This document shows, piece by piece, positions 1-7,883 of a stretch of DNA of 33,539 nt. Under the pieces are notes generated by a model. It saw only the letters and a program-made list of their open reading frames with translations. It had not been told where the DNA came from and ran no database searches. Each line of letters starts with the position of its first letter. The first letter of the stretch is position 1. Source of the DNA: SURF-13 sp041695325 (GTDB lineage Bacteria; Pseudomonadota; Gammaproteobacteria; SURF-13); NCBI GenBank assembly GCA_041695325.1, contig JBGFRC010000020.1:1-33539 (forward strand). Direction: 5' to 3'. The translations under genes were made by a program, and so were the position numbers.

Positions 1-104
1 ACTACCAGTTGCCGGAACAACGTCTGGCACTCGCGCCGTTACGCCAGCTCTGGATCGCCTGGCGTACCATGCGCCGCGAACGGTCAGAGTCAGCAGGCTG
101 TTGA
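1..104 (+). CDS. C-terminal end of an unidentified protein (5' part outside window)
   Basis: An open frame enters from the left edge (first full codon at 3) and reads 33 codons to a TGA at 102-104. The residues (YQLPEQRLALAPLRQLWIAW, then TMRRERSESAGC) have a normal protein-like, Arg/Leu-rich amphipathic composition. The last few codons and the stop lie inside the hairpin that opens the dispersed repeat at 94-297, so the repeat may have replaced the original C-terminus. The family cannot be named from 33 residues, and the frame could be fortuitous. It would converge on the minus-strand gene ending at 360. Confidence 0.35.
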   Translation, partial: YQLPEQRLALAPLRQLWIAWRTMRRERSESAGC

Positions 105-297
105 GAAACAGCCTGCGTGCGGTGCAGGGGCGAGCAGCACTGCTGCGAGCGGGCAAGCCAAGGATGGCTTGCCCTGGCCTTGCAAGCGAAGCAGGATGCG
201 AGAGCGCCGCAGGCACCGCCATTTTTCAAGCACGCTTTATGTGCTTGAAAAACGAAGCAAAGCGAAAATGACACTGTTCGCTTTGCGAAACAACCTG
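94..297. repeat. MITE-like structured dispersed repeat (copy 1)
   Basis: A roughly 204-bp non-coding element is built from consecutive hairpins. They are CAGGCTGTT/AACAGCCTG at 94-115, GGGCAAGCCA/TGGCTTGCCC around AGGA, a 12-bp stem TTTTTCAAGCAC/GTGCTTGAAAAA, and GCAAAGCGAA/TTCGCTTTGC. The outer ends CAGGCTGTT and (reverse complement) CAGGTTGTT form short imperfect terminal inverted repeats. The same order of modules, including GCCGCC/ACCGCC-ATTTTTC followed by GAAAAA and AAGC, occurs in the element at 14805-14977. No transposase is encoded. The exact borders are my estimate. Confidence 0.55.
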
Positions 298-359
298 TCA
301 GCCGCCGCAACTTGATTCAGCGCGCAGGGCCTGGCTTCATAAGCAGTGAGAGGTGCGCG

Positions 360-791
360 TCATGTCTTGCGCTGATCTCGTATCAGGTTGCGTAGTTTGT
401 TCATCAGGTATCCCCCCAGCCACAGCATGGCCTCCCACACCTGCACCGTCACCAGGCCGATGAGAAAGGAGTGCACGAATGCGGTTTCGATCACGTTGTC
501 CGCGCCGAGCAAGGCCAGCGCGGGGGAACCGGCCCAGGGAACGGTGGAGGCGAGCACCTTGCGTATCAGAGGCTTTCCCTTGAAGGCGTGATAGCCGAGC
601 GGGGCCATCACCAGGGGAACGATCAGTAAATGCAAACCGCCCGCGAGATGGACTACATAGACGTACAGCGCCGCCAGGATCAGGAGCGCTGTCCAGTTGC
701 GCAAATAATAAGTCCGCGCGCTGATTCCCCCGCCGGAATCAGCGTCGCCAACCAGCGATAAAGCCGCTTGTTTTGTCTTATTTTCCGACAA
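360..791 (-). CDS. Small multi-pass membrane protein next to sulfide dehydrogenase flavoprotein
   Basis: A 143-residue protein of unknown family. After a polar N-terminus of about 32 residues, it has hydrophobic stretches near residues 33-51, 52-68, 85-97 and 105-128, so three or four membrane helices, and ends with a basic tail (KLRNLIRDQRKT). It uses a TTG start at 791 that overlaps the end of the 27-codon ORF at 778-861, which suggests translational coupling. No later in-frame start would retain the first helix. It is the last gene of a minus-strand group headed by a TAT-exported FCSD-type flavoprotein, so a membrane-anchoring or quinone-side role for that enzyme is a reasonable guess, not shown by sequence. 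Confidence 0.7.
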   Translation of the reverse strand: MSENKTKQAALSLVGDADSGGGISARTYYLRNWTALLILAALYVYVVHLAGGLHLLIVPLVMAPLGYHAFKGKPLIRKVLASTVPWAGSPALALLGADNVIETAFVHSFLIGLVTVQVWEAMLWLGGYLMNKLRNLIRDQRKT

Positions 792-861
792 TCAGCGAGG
801 TAAGCCAGGCCGCAATGACTATCACCGCCGCCAAGCCGAACATCACAAAGGTGAAGTCCAT
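778..861 (-). CDS. 27-residue single-pass membrane peptide
   Basis: ATG at 861 to TAA at 778-780 encodes 27 residues, nearly all one hydrophobic helix (starts MDFTFVMFGLAAVIVIAAW, ends LIVGK). It begins 3 nt after the sulfide dehydrogenase stop, preceded by GAGGGATAAATC, which has a plausible ribosome site (GAGGG). It overlaps the TTG start of the next gene. The shape resembles the tiny accessory subunits of respiratory oxidases (CydX or CcoQ size class), but there is no sequence motif to assign it. Tight packing between two genes and the clean hydrophobic profile argue that it is real. Confidence 0.5.
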   Translation of the reverse strand: MDFTFVMFGLAAVIVIAAWLTSLIVGK

Positions 862-864
862 GAT

Positions 865-2211
865 TTATCCCTCTCCAAACAAATCGCGGTACAGGGCCTT
901 GGCCCAATCCAGTGTCGCCGCGCCCTTGGCGGCGTCGCGCTTTTCGTCCGTGCCGGTGCTTTCCTTGGCCGGGCTGAAGGTCTTTGCGTTGCTGTCGTAG
1001 TTGAAGCCCACCCACATGCTGATGGCTTCTTGCGGGTTGATGTTCACCATCGAATAGCACAGGCTAGCGGGGCTGGTCCAATCAATCGTCTTGCCCGCCG
1101 CGTGCGCGGCAATGACCTTGGCCACGTATTTGGCCTCGCTGTTGGCGAGGTGGGCGCTCTTGGGAAAGCCCATCGGCCGGCTGTCCCCGGTCACATACAC
1201 GCGCGGGTCGCCCGGCACGTGATATTTCTGCACGTCTATGCGCGCTTCTTTTTGCGGACTCTGGGCATCAACCAGGCCCGCCACTTCGATCAATTTCGAG
1301 GCGCGCACGCCGGGATAGATCGCGGCCTCGTCAAAATCATATGAGTCGAACTCGGTGCGGATGGTTTTTGCGTCCGCATCAACGCCGGTGATGTTCACCG
1401 ACGGTACGTATTCGACGTAGTCCTTGTACAATTCGTTAAACGCGGCGTGAAAGCCGTCCTTTTTCACCGCGATGTCGGGGTTGTTGTCCAGCACCAGCAC
1501 CTTGCCCTTGATTTTGTGCTTCTTGAAGTAAGACGCAATCATGCAGGTGCGCTCATAGGGCGCGGGCTTGCAGCGGAAATTGCCGCCGGGGACGGTCTGC
1601 ACGAAAACCCCGCCCTTGAAGTTTTCAATCTTGCGCTTGATCGAGACGTGCTCGTCGCCCGTCATCCAGCCGGCGGGATACTCGGTGCGCAAACGGTATT
1701 CGGCGCCCGGGTCCTTGATGCCGATGCGCTCGTAGTCGTAATCTATGCCGGGTGCGAGCGCCAGGTAGTCGTAGGCGATTTCGCCCTGATCGGTGTGCAC
1801 CTTGCGCCCGGCGCGGTCCACGCCGGTGCAGGTGGCGTTGAAAAAGACGTAGCCGCCGCGCTTCGCGGCGTCGAGAAAGCTGTGCCCGGCGAGAAATTCC
1901 AGGTCTATGACATCGGCATACCACAGATTGCTGGAAAAACACGAGCTGTACATGGCGCGCTTTTCCACCAGCACCACGTCAAAACCCGGATTTTCAATCT
2001 TGAGATATTTGGCGATGGTAAGGCCGGACGTGCCCCCACCCACCACCACCACGCGCGGGCCCTTGGCCTTGGGCAGATAGGCCTTCTTCCCCGTACTGAC
2101 GCCCTTGGGCGCGGCTTGCGCCAGACCGGGCAGTCCGCCCACCGTGCCCGCAGCCAGCGCGGCGCCGGAAAGTTTGATAAAGCCACGCCGGGACAGTTTA
2201 TTTTTGTTCAT
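865..2211 (-). CDS. FAD-dependent sulfide dehydrogenase flavoprotein (FCSD/FccB family), TAT-exported
   Basis: A 448-residue flavoprotein of the flavocytochrome c sulfide dehydrogenase family, which oxidises sulfide in the periplasm through an FAD and a redox-active cysteine pair. It has a twin-arginine signal (SRRGFIKLSG at 7-16, hydrophobic core, cleavage near AQA-AP), an FAD GGGTSG loop at 58-63 and a second FAD motif VYVTGDSR at 338-345. The cysteine in FRCKPAPYER (C214) and the one in LCYSM (C385) match the catalytic disulfide of FccB. The start is ATG 2211, with AGGGAG upstream. No cytochrome c subunit (FccA-like) is adjacent. Two small membrane proteins follow instead, so the electron acceptor is unclear. 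It could also be called SoxF/SoxJ-like. Confidence 0.9.
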   Translation of the reverse strand: MNKNKLSRRGFIKLSGAALAAGTVGGLPGLAQAAPKGVSTGKKAYLPKAKGPRVVVVGGGTSGLTIAKYLKIENPGFDVVLVEKRAMYSSCFSSNLWYADVIDLEFLAGHSFLDAAKRGGYVFFNATCTGVDRAGRKVHTDQGEIAYDYLALAPGIDYDYERIGIKDPGAEYRLRTEYPAGWMTGDEHVSIKRKIENFKGGVFVQTVPGGNFRCKPAPYERTCMIASYFKKHKIKGKVLVLDNNPDIAVKKDGFHAAFNELYKDYVEYVPSVNITGVDADAKTIRTEFDSYDFDEAAIYPGVRASKLIEVAGLVDAQSPQKEARIDVQKYHVPGDPRVYVTGDSRPMGFPKSAHLANSEAKYVAKVIAAHAAGKTIDWTSPASLCYSMVNINPQEAISMWVGFNYDSNAKTFSPAKESTGTDEKRDAAKGAATLDWAKALYRDLFGEG

Positions 2212-2279
2212 CAGGCAACTCCCTCAATCAAAGCAGTGGAGAAAGATAAAATGGTAAGTGCAAGCCGTCCGTTAATCAA

Positions 2280-2930
2280 TCAGTATTGTACGCCTGTGGG
2301 ACAGATTTTACCCAGGCAGCATAACGCGCAGCGTGGACGCGGGCGGCAGACTTCCTTCGTGTGGCGTACGATAAGGGCGTGAAACTCGTTGAATAACCCG
2401 ATTCTTCCCTTGCCATGCCAGCCTTTTTCAAACAGGGCGCGCAGCGTTTCGTAATCCTCGTCGCCGCGCACGTAACCCAGGCGGCTGTGCAGGCGGCGGG
2501 TGTAGGCGTCGATAACAAACACCGGGCGCTCGAAGGCGTACAGCAAAATATCATCCGCGGTCTCCGGCCCGACGCCGTTCACCGCCAGCAACCGCTTGCG
2601 CAAGACCGGCGTGGCAAGGCGCGCCAGCACCTCGTACCCGCCTTGCGCGAGATACCAGGCGCAGAAATTGCACAGGCGTTTGGCCTTGATGTTGAAATAG
2701 CCGGAGGGCTGGAGCAGGCGCGCGAGGCGCGCGTGCGGCAGGCGCATGATGGCATGGGGGTCGAGCGCCTTAGCCCGTTTGAGATTGGCGATGGCCTTTT
2801 CGACGTTGCTCCATGCGGTGTTTTGCGTGAGCACCGCGCCCACCATGACTTCAAATGGCGTCTCGCCCGGCCACCAGTGCTGCGGGCCGTAGTGGCGGTA
2901 AAGGGTGCGGTAAACTGTTTTGAAGCTCAC
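2280..2930 (-). CDS. Endonuclease III-related DNA glycosylase (COG2231/MagIII-like) with Fe-S loop
   Basis: A 216-residue HhH-GPD base-excision DNA glycosylase. The helix-hairpin-helix reads VNGVGPETAD and is followed by the catalytic aspartate in VIDAYTRR. A C-terminal cysteine cluster, C-x5-C-x2-C-x5-C, should hold a [4Fe-4S] cluster. The lysine that gives true endonuclease III its AP-lyase activity (GRKTA in E. coli Nth) is Glu here, as in the Nth-related family that includes H. pylori MagIII. A monofunctional glycosylase acting on alkylated bases is therefore likelier than Nth itself. The start is GTG at 2930. It follows rluB with a 31-bp gap and is probably cotranscribed. Confidence 0.85.
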   Translation of the reverse strand: MSFKTVYRTLYRHYGPQHWWPGETPFEVMVGAVLTQNTAWSNVEKAIANLKRAKALDPHAIMRLPHARLARLLQPSGYFNIKAKRLCNFCAWYLAQGGYEVLARLATPVLRKRLLAVNGVGPETADDILLYAFERPVFVIDAYTRRLHSRLGYVRGDEDYETLRALFEKGWHGKGRIGLFNEFHALIVRHTKEVCRPRPRCALCCLGKICPTGVQY

Positions 2931-2961
2931 ACTCTGGGTTACTTTATCACGCTGCCAAGTA

Positions 2962-3801
2962 TCAACGTTTTTGCATCTCCCGGCGCGGCTTGCGTTGTGG
3001 CGTCAAAGGTTTCGCTGCACGCCGCGATATAGCGGGCCTCGCAGCGCGCGTTGGTGTTGACTCAGGCTGCATGTCCACCGCTTGCAGCAGCAGCGCGAGC
3101 TGCTCCTCATCCAGCTCCTTATGCTGCCCGCGATGCAGCCCGCGCGGCAGCGTGACCGGCCCGAAACGCACGCGCGTCAGGCGGCTCACCTTCACGCCTT
3201 GCGATTCCCACAAACGCCGCACCTCGCGCTTGCGGCCTTCCCTGAGCGTGACGTGATACCAGCGGTTGGCGCCCTCGCCGCCCGCGTCCACGATGCTGTC
3301 GAAATGCGCCGGGCCGTCTTCCAGCGTCACGCCCTGTTTGAGCCGGCGCAGCATGGCCTGGTCCACCCGGCCCAGCACGCGCACCGCGTATTCGCGCTCC
3401 AGCTCACGCGTAGGGTGCATGAGGCGGTTGGCCAGCTCACCGTCGGTGGTGAACAGCAGCAGGCCGGAGGAGTTGATGTCGAGGCGCCCGACCATGATCC
3501 AGCGCCCCTTGCGCAGCGGCGGCAGACGGTCAAACACCGTGGCGCGGCATTCCGCATCGGAGCGCGCGCACAGCTCCCCTTCCGGCTTGTAATACATCAG
3601 CACGCGCCGCTTGATGCCGCTCAGCCGGTGTGCCTGTATCGCTACCTCGTCGAGGGTGATGACGTCATCGGGACTTGCCGTGTCGCCCAATTTGACCGGC
3701 CGGCCGTTGACCTTGATGCGCCCGGCCTTGATCCACTGCTCGATCTCGCGCCGCGAGCCGTACCCGGCGCGCGCCAGCAGCTTTTGCAGACGTTCGGCCA
3801 T
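2962..3801 (-). CDS. rluB: 23S rRNA pseudouridine(2605) synthase RluB
   Basis: Isomerises uridine 2605 of 23S rRNA. It has an N-terminal S4 RNA-binding domain (MAERLQKLLARAGYGSRREI) and then an RsuA/RluB catalytic domain with the signature GRLDINSSGLLLFT, whose Asp (about residue 108) is the nucleophile. REGRKREVRRLWES near the C-terminal half is another family motif. A basic low-complexity tail follows (about 45 residues, rich in Arg, Pro and Ala). I chose ATG 3801 because the S4 domain begins there. A TTG at 3828, overlapping the scpB stop, would add nine residues and is the alternative. Position after scpB is the usual gammaproteobacterial order. Confidence 0.92.
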   Translation of the reverse strand: MAERLQKLLARAGYGSRREIEQWIKAGRIKVNGRPVKLGDTASPDDVITLDEVAIQAHRLSGIKRRVLMYYKPEGELCARSDAECRATVFDRLPPLRKGRWIMVGRLDINSSGLLLFTTDGELANRLMHPTRELEREYAVRVLGRVDQAMLRRLKQGVTLEDGPAHFDSIVDAGGEGANRWYHVTLREGRKREVRRLWESQGVKVSRLTRVRFGPVTLPRGLHRGQHKELDEEQLALLLQAVDMQPESTPTRAARPAISRRAAKPLTPQRKPRREMQKR

Positions 3802-3824
3802 CAGCGGACGGGCCGCAGCCGGGC

Positions 3825-4469
3825 TCAATCGCCCGGCTCGGTGCTGAGGGAGGCGGAGGCCGCATCGGCATGCTCACGCGGCTGCGCGGGCGGCATTTCC
3901 GCCAACCCCGGTGACGTTTCCAGTTCCGGATGCGCGGCGTCCGTTGCAGGCAGCTCGGCCAGCGTGGGCAGGTCTTCCAGGCCGCGCAGATTGAAGTAAT
4001 CCAGAAACTCGCGCGTGGTGGCATACAGCGCGGGTCTGCCCGGCACGTCGCGGTGACCCACGACGCGTATCCATTCGCGTTCTTGCAGCGTTTTCATGAT
4101 GCTGGAGGCGATGGTCACACCACGGATTTCCTCGATCTCGGCGCGCGTGATGGGCTGGCGGTAGGCGATCAGGGCCAGCGTCTCCAGCAGGGCGCGCGAG
4201 TAGCGCGGCGCGCGTTCCTCCCACAGCTTCGCCACCCAGGGCGCGAATTCCTGTCTCACCTGAATGCGCCAGCCGCTACCTACTTCGCGCAGCTCCAGGC
4301 TGCGCGCGGCGTAGTCGTCACGCAGTTGTTGCAGCGCCGCGCGCAATTGCTCGCGCGCGGGCTGCTCCGCCTCGTTGAATAAAGCGAGCAGGCGTTCCTC
4401 GCTCAGCGGCTCGCCTGCCGCGAGCAGCGCGGCTTCCAGAATGTTTTTTATCGTCGCGGCGTCCATCAT
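3825..4469 (-). CDS. scpB: Segregation and condensation protein ScpB
   Basis: A 214-residue winged-helix subunit of the SMC-ScpAB condensin complex, which organises and segregates the chromosome. Two tandem winged helices are recognisable. The first is in the N-terminal 80 residues. The second carries the family signature ALLETLALIAYRQPITRAEI, followed by a strand with GRPALYATT and FLDYFNLRGLEDLP. The last 40 residues are a Pro/Ala/Glu-rich tail. The ATG at 4469 overlaps the scpA stop (ATGA), so the two are translationally coupled. This genome may pair ScpAB with an SMC protein or keep them as in other gammaproteobacteria; smc is not in this window. Confidence 0.93.
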   Translation of the reverse strand: MMDAATIKNILEAALLAAGEPLSEERLLALFNEAEQPAREQLRAALQQLRDDYAARSLELREVGSGWRIQVRQEFAPWVAKLWEERAPRYSRALLETLALIAYRQPITRAEIEEIRGVTIASSIMKTLQEREWIRVVGHRDVPGRPALYATTREFLDYFNLRGLEDLPTLAELPATDAAHPELETSPGLAEMPPAQPREHADAASASLSTEPGD

Positions 4470-5269
4470 CCCGTGTTCGCGCTTGCGCTCCTGACGTGAA
4501 TCACGCCGTACAAATCACGCTGCACCAGCTCGATCAGCGATTCCTTGATAAGCTCCAGCAGGGCGAGAAACGTCACCACCACGCCGCACCGCCCTTCCTC
4601 GCGCGGGAACAGCGCTTGGAACTCGGTAAACCGATCGGCGCGGATACGGCTTAAAATCTGGCTCATGCGCTCGCGCACCGAGAGCGGGTCGCGCTGGACG
4701 TGATGGTGAGTATACATCGCGGCGCGCGCGAGCGCGTCGTTGAAGGCGCGCAGCAGTTCATCCAGCGTCACCCTGGGCAGCGGCCGGGTGACGGATTTAA
4801 AGCGCGCCTCGGCCAGGGCCTGAAATACGTCGCGCCCCAGCTGCGGCAAGGCATCGAGCCGCTCCGCGGCCTGTTTGAAGCGTTCGTATTCCAGCAAGCG
4901 CCGCACCAGCTCGGCGCGCGGGTCCTGTTCCTCGCCCGCCTCCACCGGGCGCGGCAGCAGCATGCGCGACTTGATCTCGGCCAGCATCGCGGCCATCAGC
5001 AGATATTCCGCCGCCAGCTCCAGGCGCAGCTCGCGCATCAGATCAATGTATTCCAGGTATTGCCGGGTGACGCGCGCGATGGGGATGTCCAGGATATCCA
5101 GATTTTCGCGCTTGATGAGGTAGAGCAGCAGATCGAGCGGGCCCTCAAAGGTTTCCAGAAAAATCTCCAGCGCATCGGGCGGGATGTACAGATCGCGCGG
5201 CAGCTCGGTCAACGCCTCGCCCTTCACCTTGGCGATGGGGGATTCAACGGTTATGGCGGTGTCCGTCAT
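4466..5269 (-). CDS. scpA: Segregation and condensation protein ScpA (kleisin)
   Basis: A 267-residue kleisin subunit that bridges SMC heads and binds ScpB. The diagnostic N-terminal motif FEGPLDLLLYLIKRENLDI is present, followed by IPIARVTRQYLEYI and the helical stretch AAEYLLMAAMLAEIKSRMLLP. The C-terminal winged helix (FLALLELIKESLIELVQ) ends the protein. The ATG at 5269 lies 9 bp after the trpS stop with no clear Shine-Dalgarno, so coupling to trpS is likely. Length and motif order are typical. Confidence 0.93.
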   Translation of the reverse strand: MTDTAITVESPIAKVKGEALTELPRDLYIPPDALEIFLETFEGPLDLLLYLIKRENLDILDIPIARVTRQYLEYIDLMRELRLELAAEYLLMAAMLAEIKSRMLLPRPVEAGEEQDPRAELVRRLLEYERFKQAAERLDALPQLGRDVFQALAEARFKSVTRPLPRVTLDELLRAFNDALARAAMYTHHHVQRDPLSVRERMSQILSRIRADRFTEFQALFPREEGRCGVVVTFLALLELIKESLIELVQRDLYGVIHVRSASANTG

Positions 5270-5278
5270 GTTTTCGAT

Positions 5279-6496
5279 TCAGCGGTACGCCAGGCCCATG
5301 GCCTCGCGCACTTCCTCCATGGTCGCCCGCGCCACGTCGCGCGCCGCCTCGCAACCCTCGGCGATGATGTTGCGCACCAGCGCGGGATTGCGCTCGAACT
5401 CCTGCGCGCGTTCGCGCATCGGGGCCAGTTCGGCGAGTACGGCGTCTATTAAAGGCTGCTTGCATTCCAGGCAGCCTATCCCCGCGCTGCGGCAGCCCTT
5501 TTGCACCCAGTCCTGGGTTTCCGCACCGGAGTAAATTTTGTGCAGCGGCCATACCGGACACTTCTCCGGTTCACCGGGGTCGGCGCGGCGTACGCGCGCG
5601 GGGTCGGTGGGCATGGCGCGCAGCCTGGCCTGCACCGATTGCGGATCCTCGCGCAAGGCGATGGTGTTGTCATAAGACTTGGACATCTTCTGCCCGTCCA
5701 GCCCGGGAAACCTGGAGGCCGGAGTGAGCAGCGCCTGCGGCTCCGGCAGGATGATGATGCCGCCGCCTTCCAGGTAGCCCAGCAGGCGTTCGCGGTCGCT
5801 CAGGGTTATGTTCTGGCGCGCCTCTACCAGCGCGCGCGCGGTTTGCAGCGCCTCGTCGTCACCCTGTTCCTGATAGCGCTTGCGTAATTCCCGATACAAT
5901 TTGGCGTTTTTCGCCCCCATCTTCTTGATCGCCGCCTCGGCCTTTTCCTCAAAGCGGGGCTCGCGCCCGTAGAGATGATTGAAACGCCGCGCCACCTCGC
6001 GCGTCAACTCCACGTGCGCCACCTGATCTTCACCCACCGGCACCAGCCCCGCTTTATAAATCAGGATGTCCGCGCTTTGCAGCAGCGGATAACCGAGAAA
6101 GCCGAAGGTGGCGAGGTCCTTTTCCTTGAGCTTTTCCTGCTGATCCTTGTAGCTCGGTACGCGCTCCAGCCAGCCGAGCGGGGTAATCATGGACAGCAGC
6201 ACGTGCAGTTCGGCATGTTCCGGCACGCGCGACTGGATGAACAGCTTGGCCACGCCGGGATTGATGTCGGCGGCGAGCCAGTCTATCACCATGTCCCACA
6301 CGTGCTCGCCAATGATGCCCGGCTCGTCGTAGTGGGTGGTTAGCGCGTGCCAGTCGGCGACGAAGAAGAAGCAGTCGTATTCGTGTTGCAGCCTGACCCA
6401 GTTTTTCAACACGCCGTGGTAGTGGCCGAGGTGCAGCCTGCCGGTGGGGCGCATGCCGGAGAGCACGCGCGCGTGCCTGTCTGGAACCGTATTCAC
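5279..6496 (-). CDS. trpS: Tryptophanyl-tRNA synthetase
   Basis: Charges tRNA-Trp. A class I Rossmann synthetase with the HIGH-like motif HLGH (residues 22-25), GEDQ (155-158) and KMSKS (270-274). At 405 residues it is about 70 longer than the E. coli enzyme. The extra segment lies between GEDQ and KMSKS, roughly residues 183-250, and includes EARQNITLSDRERLL. Such an insertion is known in a subset of bacterial TrpS proteins. The start is GTG at 6496, with AAGGGG upstream. It begins 1 nt after the stop of the site-2 protease gene, so it is part of the rnm-to-rluB minus-strand run. Confidence 0.94.
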   Translation of the reverse strand: MNTVPDRHARVLSGMRPTGRLHLGHYHGVLKNWVRLQHEYDCFFFVADWHALTTHYDEPGIIGEHVWDMVIDWLAADINPGVAKLFIQSRVPEHAELHVLLSMITPLGWLERVPSYKDQQEKLKEKDLATFGFLGYPLLQSADILIYKAGLVPVGEDQVAHVELTREVARRFNHLYGREPRFEEKAEAAIKKMGAKNAKLYRELRKRYQEQGDDEALQTARALVEARQNITLSDRERLLGYLEGGGIIILPEPQALLTPASRFPGLDGQKMSKSYDNTIALREDPQSVQARLRAMPTDPARVRRADPGEPEKCPVWPLHKIYSGAETQDWVQKGCRSAGIGCLECKQPLIDAVLAELAPMRERAQEFERNPALVRNIIAEGCEAARDVARATMEEVREAMGLAYR

Positions 6497-6497
6497 G

Positions 6498-7157
6498 TTA
6501 TCCCCTTAATCCCACGATGAAATACAACAGCGATTGCAGTCCGTCTATCAGCGGCCCCAGTATATTTCCCAGCGCGCCGCTCATCAGCAGCAGCAACACT
6601 ATCAGCAGTCCGTAAGGCTCGATGCGGTTCAACTTCCACGACCAGGGGCCGGGCAGCAGGCCGGACAATACCCGCCCGCCGTCCAGCGGCGGCAGCGGCA
6701 GCAGGTTCAGCACCATCAGCACCAGATTGACGACGATACCCGCCTGGCCGGCATAAAACAGGTAGGCGCCGAGCCAGGGCAGCTCCGGGTTGATGCCGAT
6801 GCCGACGCGCAGCACGATCACCCAGAACAGCGCCATGAGCAGATTCGACAGCGGCCCCGCGGCGGCAACCAGCGCCATATCGCGCTTCGGATGCTTGAGG
6901 TTCTCCCAGGTCACCGGCACCGGCTTTGCCCAGCCGAAGATGAACGGCGTGAACAGCAGCATGAGCAGCGGCAACAGCACGGTGCCGATCGGATCTATGT
7001 GCTTGAGGGGATTGAGAGTGAGGCGGCCCAGCATCATCGCCGTGGGGTCGCCGAGCCTGCGCGCCAGCCAGCCGTGCGCCACTTCATGAACCGTTATCGC
7101 AAACAGCACCGGCAGCGCCCACACGGCGATGCGCTGCAGCGTACTCATGTCGTCCAT
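6498..7157 (-). CDS. Site-2 protease family protein (peptidase M50)
   Basis: A membrane-embedded zinc metalloprotease of the S2P family. The zinc motif HEVAH (H24, E25, H28) is in the first hydrophobic helix, and the third ligand is in LPPLDGGRV (D159). About five or six hydrophobic segments cover 219 residues. This small PDZ-less subfamily sits beside trpS in many gammaproteobacteria, and its substrate is unknown. I chose ATG 7157. An upstream TTG at 7175 adds six residues and a downstream ATG at 7148 removes three; none has a strong ribosome site. An AT-rich stretch (7176-7247) separates it from yciO and may carry its promoter. Confidence 0.9.
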   Translation of the reverse strand: MDDMSTLQRIAVWALPVLFAITVHEVAHGWLARRLGDPTAMMLGRLTLNPLKHIDPIGTVLLPLLMLLFTPFIFGWAKPVPVTWENLKHPKRDMALVAAAGPLSNLLMALFWVIVLRVGIGINPELPWLGAYLFYAGQAGIVVNLVLMVLNLLPLPPLDGGRVLSGLLPGPWSWKLNRIEPYGLLIVLLLLMSGALGNILGPLIDGLQSLLYFIVGLRG

Positions 7158-7175
7158 CAAATAAGTATATCCCAA

Positions 7176-7247
7176 TCCGGGCTTATATTAAATATTTTTT
7201 TTATAATCAAATATATATAATTAACTATTAATGTTAATTATATATTT
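7176..7247. promoter_or_regulatory. AT-rich intergenic segment with a 13-bp inverted repeat
   Basis: About 72 bp of almost pure A/T in an otherwise GC-rich region. It contains a perfect inverted repeat, ATATATAATTAAC (7213-7225) and GTTAATTATATAT (7233-7245), with a 7-nt loop. It lies just after the yciO stop and before the site-2 protease start. It may be a weak terminator or DNA-unwinding/promoter region for the downstream operon. Candidate promoter hexamers on the minus strand are poorly spaced, so no promoter is called. Confidence 0.4.
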
Positions 7248-7874
7248 TTAAGTCAACAAGGGCGCGATACGCGCTGCTCCCCTGCCCGTGCGCGTGACCC
7301 GCGGCGTCTCGTGCGTCAAATCCACCACCGTGGTCGGCTCCACCCCGCAGTGTCCGCCGTCTATCAGCAGCTCCACCTGGCCCTTGAGCGCGCTTTGGAT
7401 AAGATCGGGATCGCTGAGTGGCGTGTCGCTGTCGGGCAGGATCAAGGTGCAGCTCATGAGCGGCTCGCCCAGCGCCTGCAACAGACTTTGCGCCACCACG
7501 TGATGCGGCACGCGCACCCCGATGGTCTTGCGCTTCGGGTTTTGCAGGCGGCGCGGCACCTCGTGTGTGGCTTGCAGGATAAAGGTGTACGGCCCCGGCG
7601 TGAGCGACTTCATCAAGCGGTACGCCGGATTGTCCACCTTGGCGTAGGTGGCGATCTCCGACAAGTCACGGCACACCAGCGTAAAATTGTGCTTGTCGTC
7701 CACCCTGCGGATGCGGCGCATGCGCTCCATGGCGGCCTTGTCGCCGATGTGACAGCCCAGCGCGTAACTCGAATCGGTGGGATACGCGATCACGCCGCCT
7801 TGACGCACGATCCCGACCGCCTGTTTGATCAGGCGTGGCTGCGGATAATCGGGGTGAACGTGGAAGACCTGCAT
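7248..7874 (-). CDS. yciO: YciO-type L-threonylcarbamoyladenylate synthase family protein
   Basis: A 208-residue protein of the Sua5/YrdC/YciO fold, related to TsaC, which makes the threonylcarbamoyl-AMP used for t6A37 in tRNA. The signature IAYPTDSSYALGC is at 30-41, followed by KHNFTLVC (from 61) in place of the KxRSxN of true TsaC, and SLTPGPYTFIL. This divergence at the ATP/threonine site and the trpS neighbourhood indicate the YciO branch, whose activity is weaker or different from TsaC. It begins 9 bp after the rnm stop and is probably in the same transcript. Confidence 0.88.
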   Translation of the reverse strand: MQVFHVHPDYPQPRLIKQAVGIVRQGGVIAYPTDSSYALGCHIGDKAAMERMRRIRRVDDKHNFTLVCRDLSEIATYAKVDNPAYRLMKSLTPGPYTFILQATHEVPRRLQNPKRKTIGVRVPHHVVAQSLLQALGEPLMSCTLILPDSDTPLSDPDLIQSALKGQVELLIDGGHCGVEPTTVVDLTHETPRVTRTGRGAARIAPLLT

Positions 7875-7883
7875 GGGCGCTTA

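Noticed and set aside
2..310. A 102-codon minus-strand frame over the left repeat
   Set aside because: It overlaps the hairpin repeat almost entirely and has low-complexity Cys/Ala/Arg composition.
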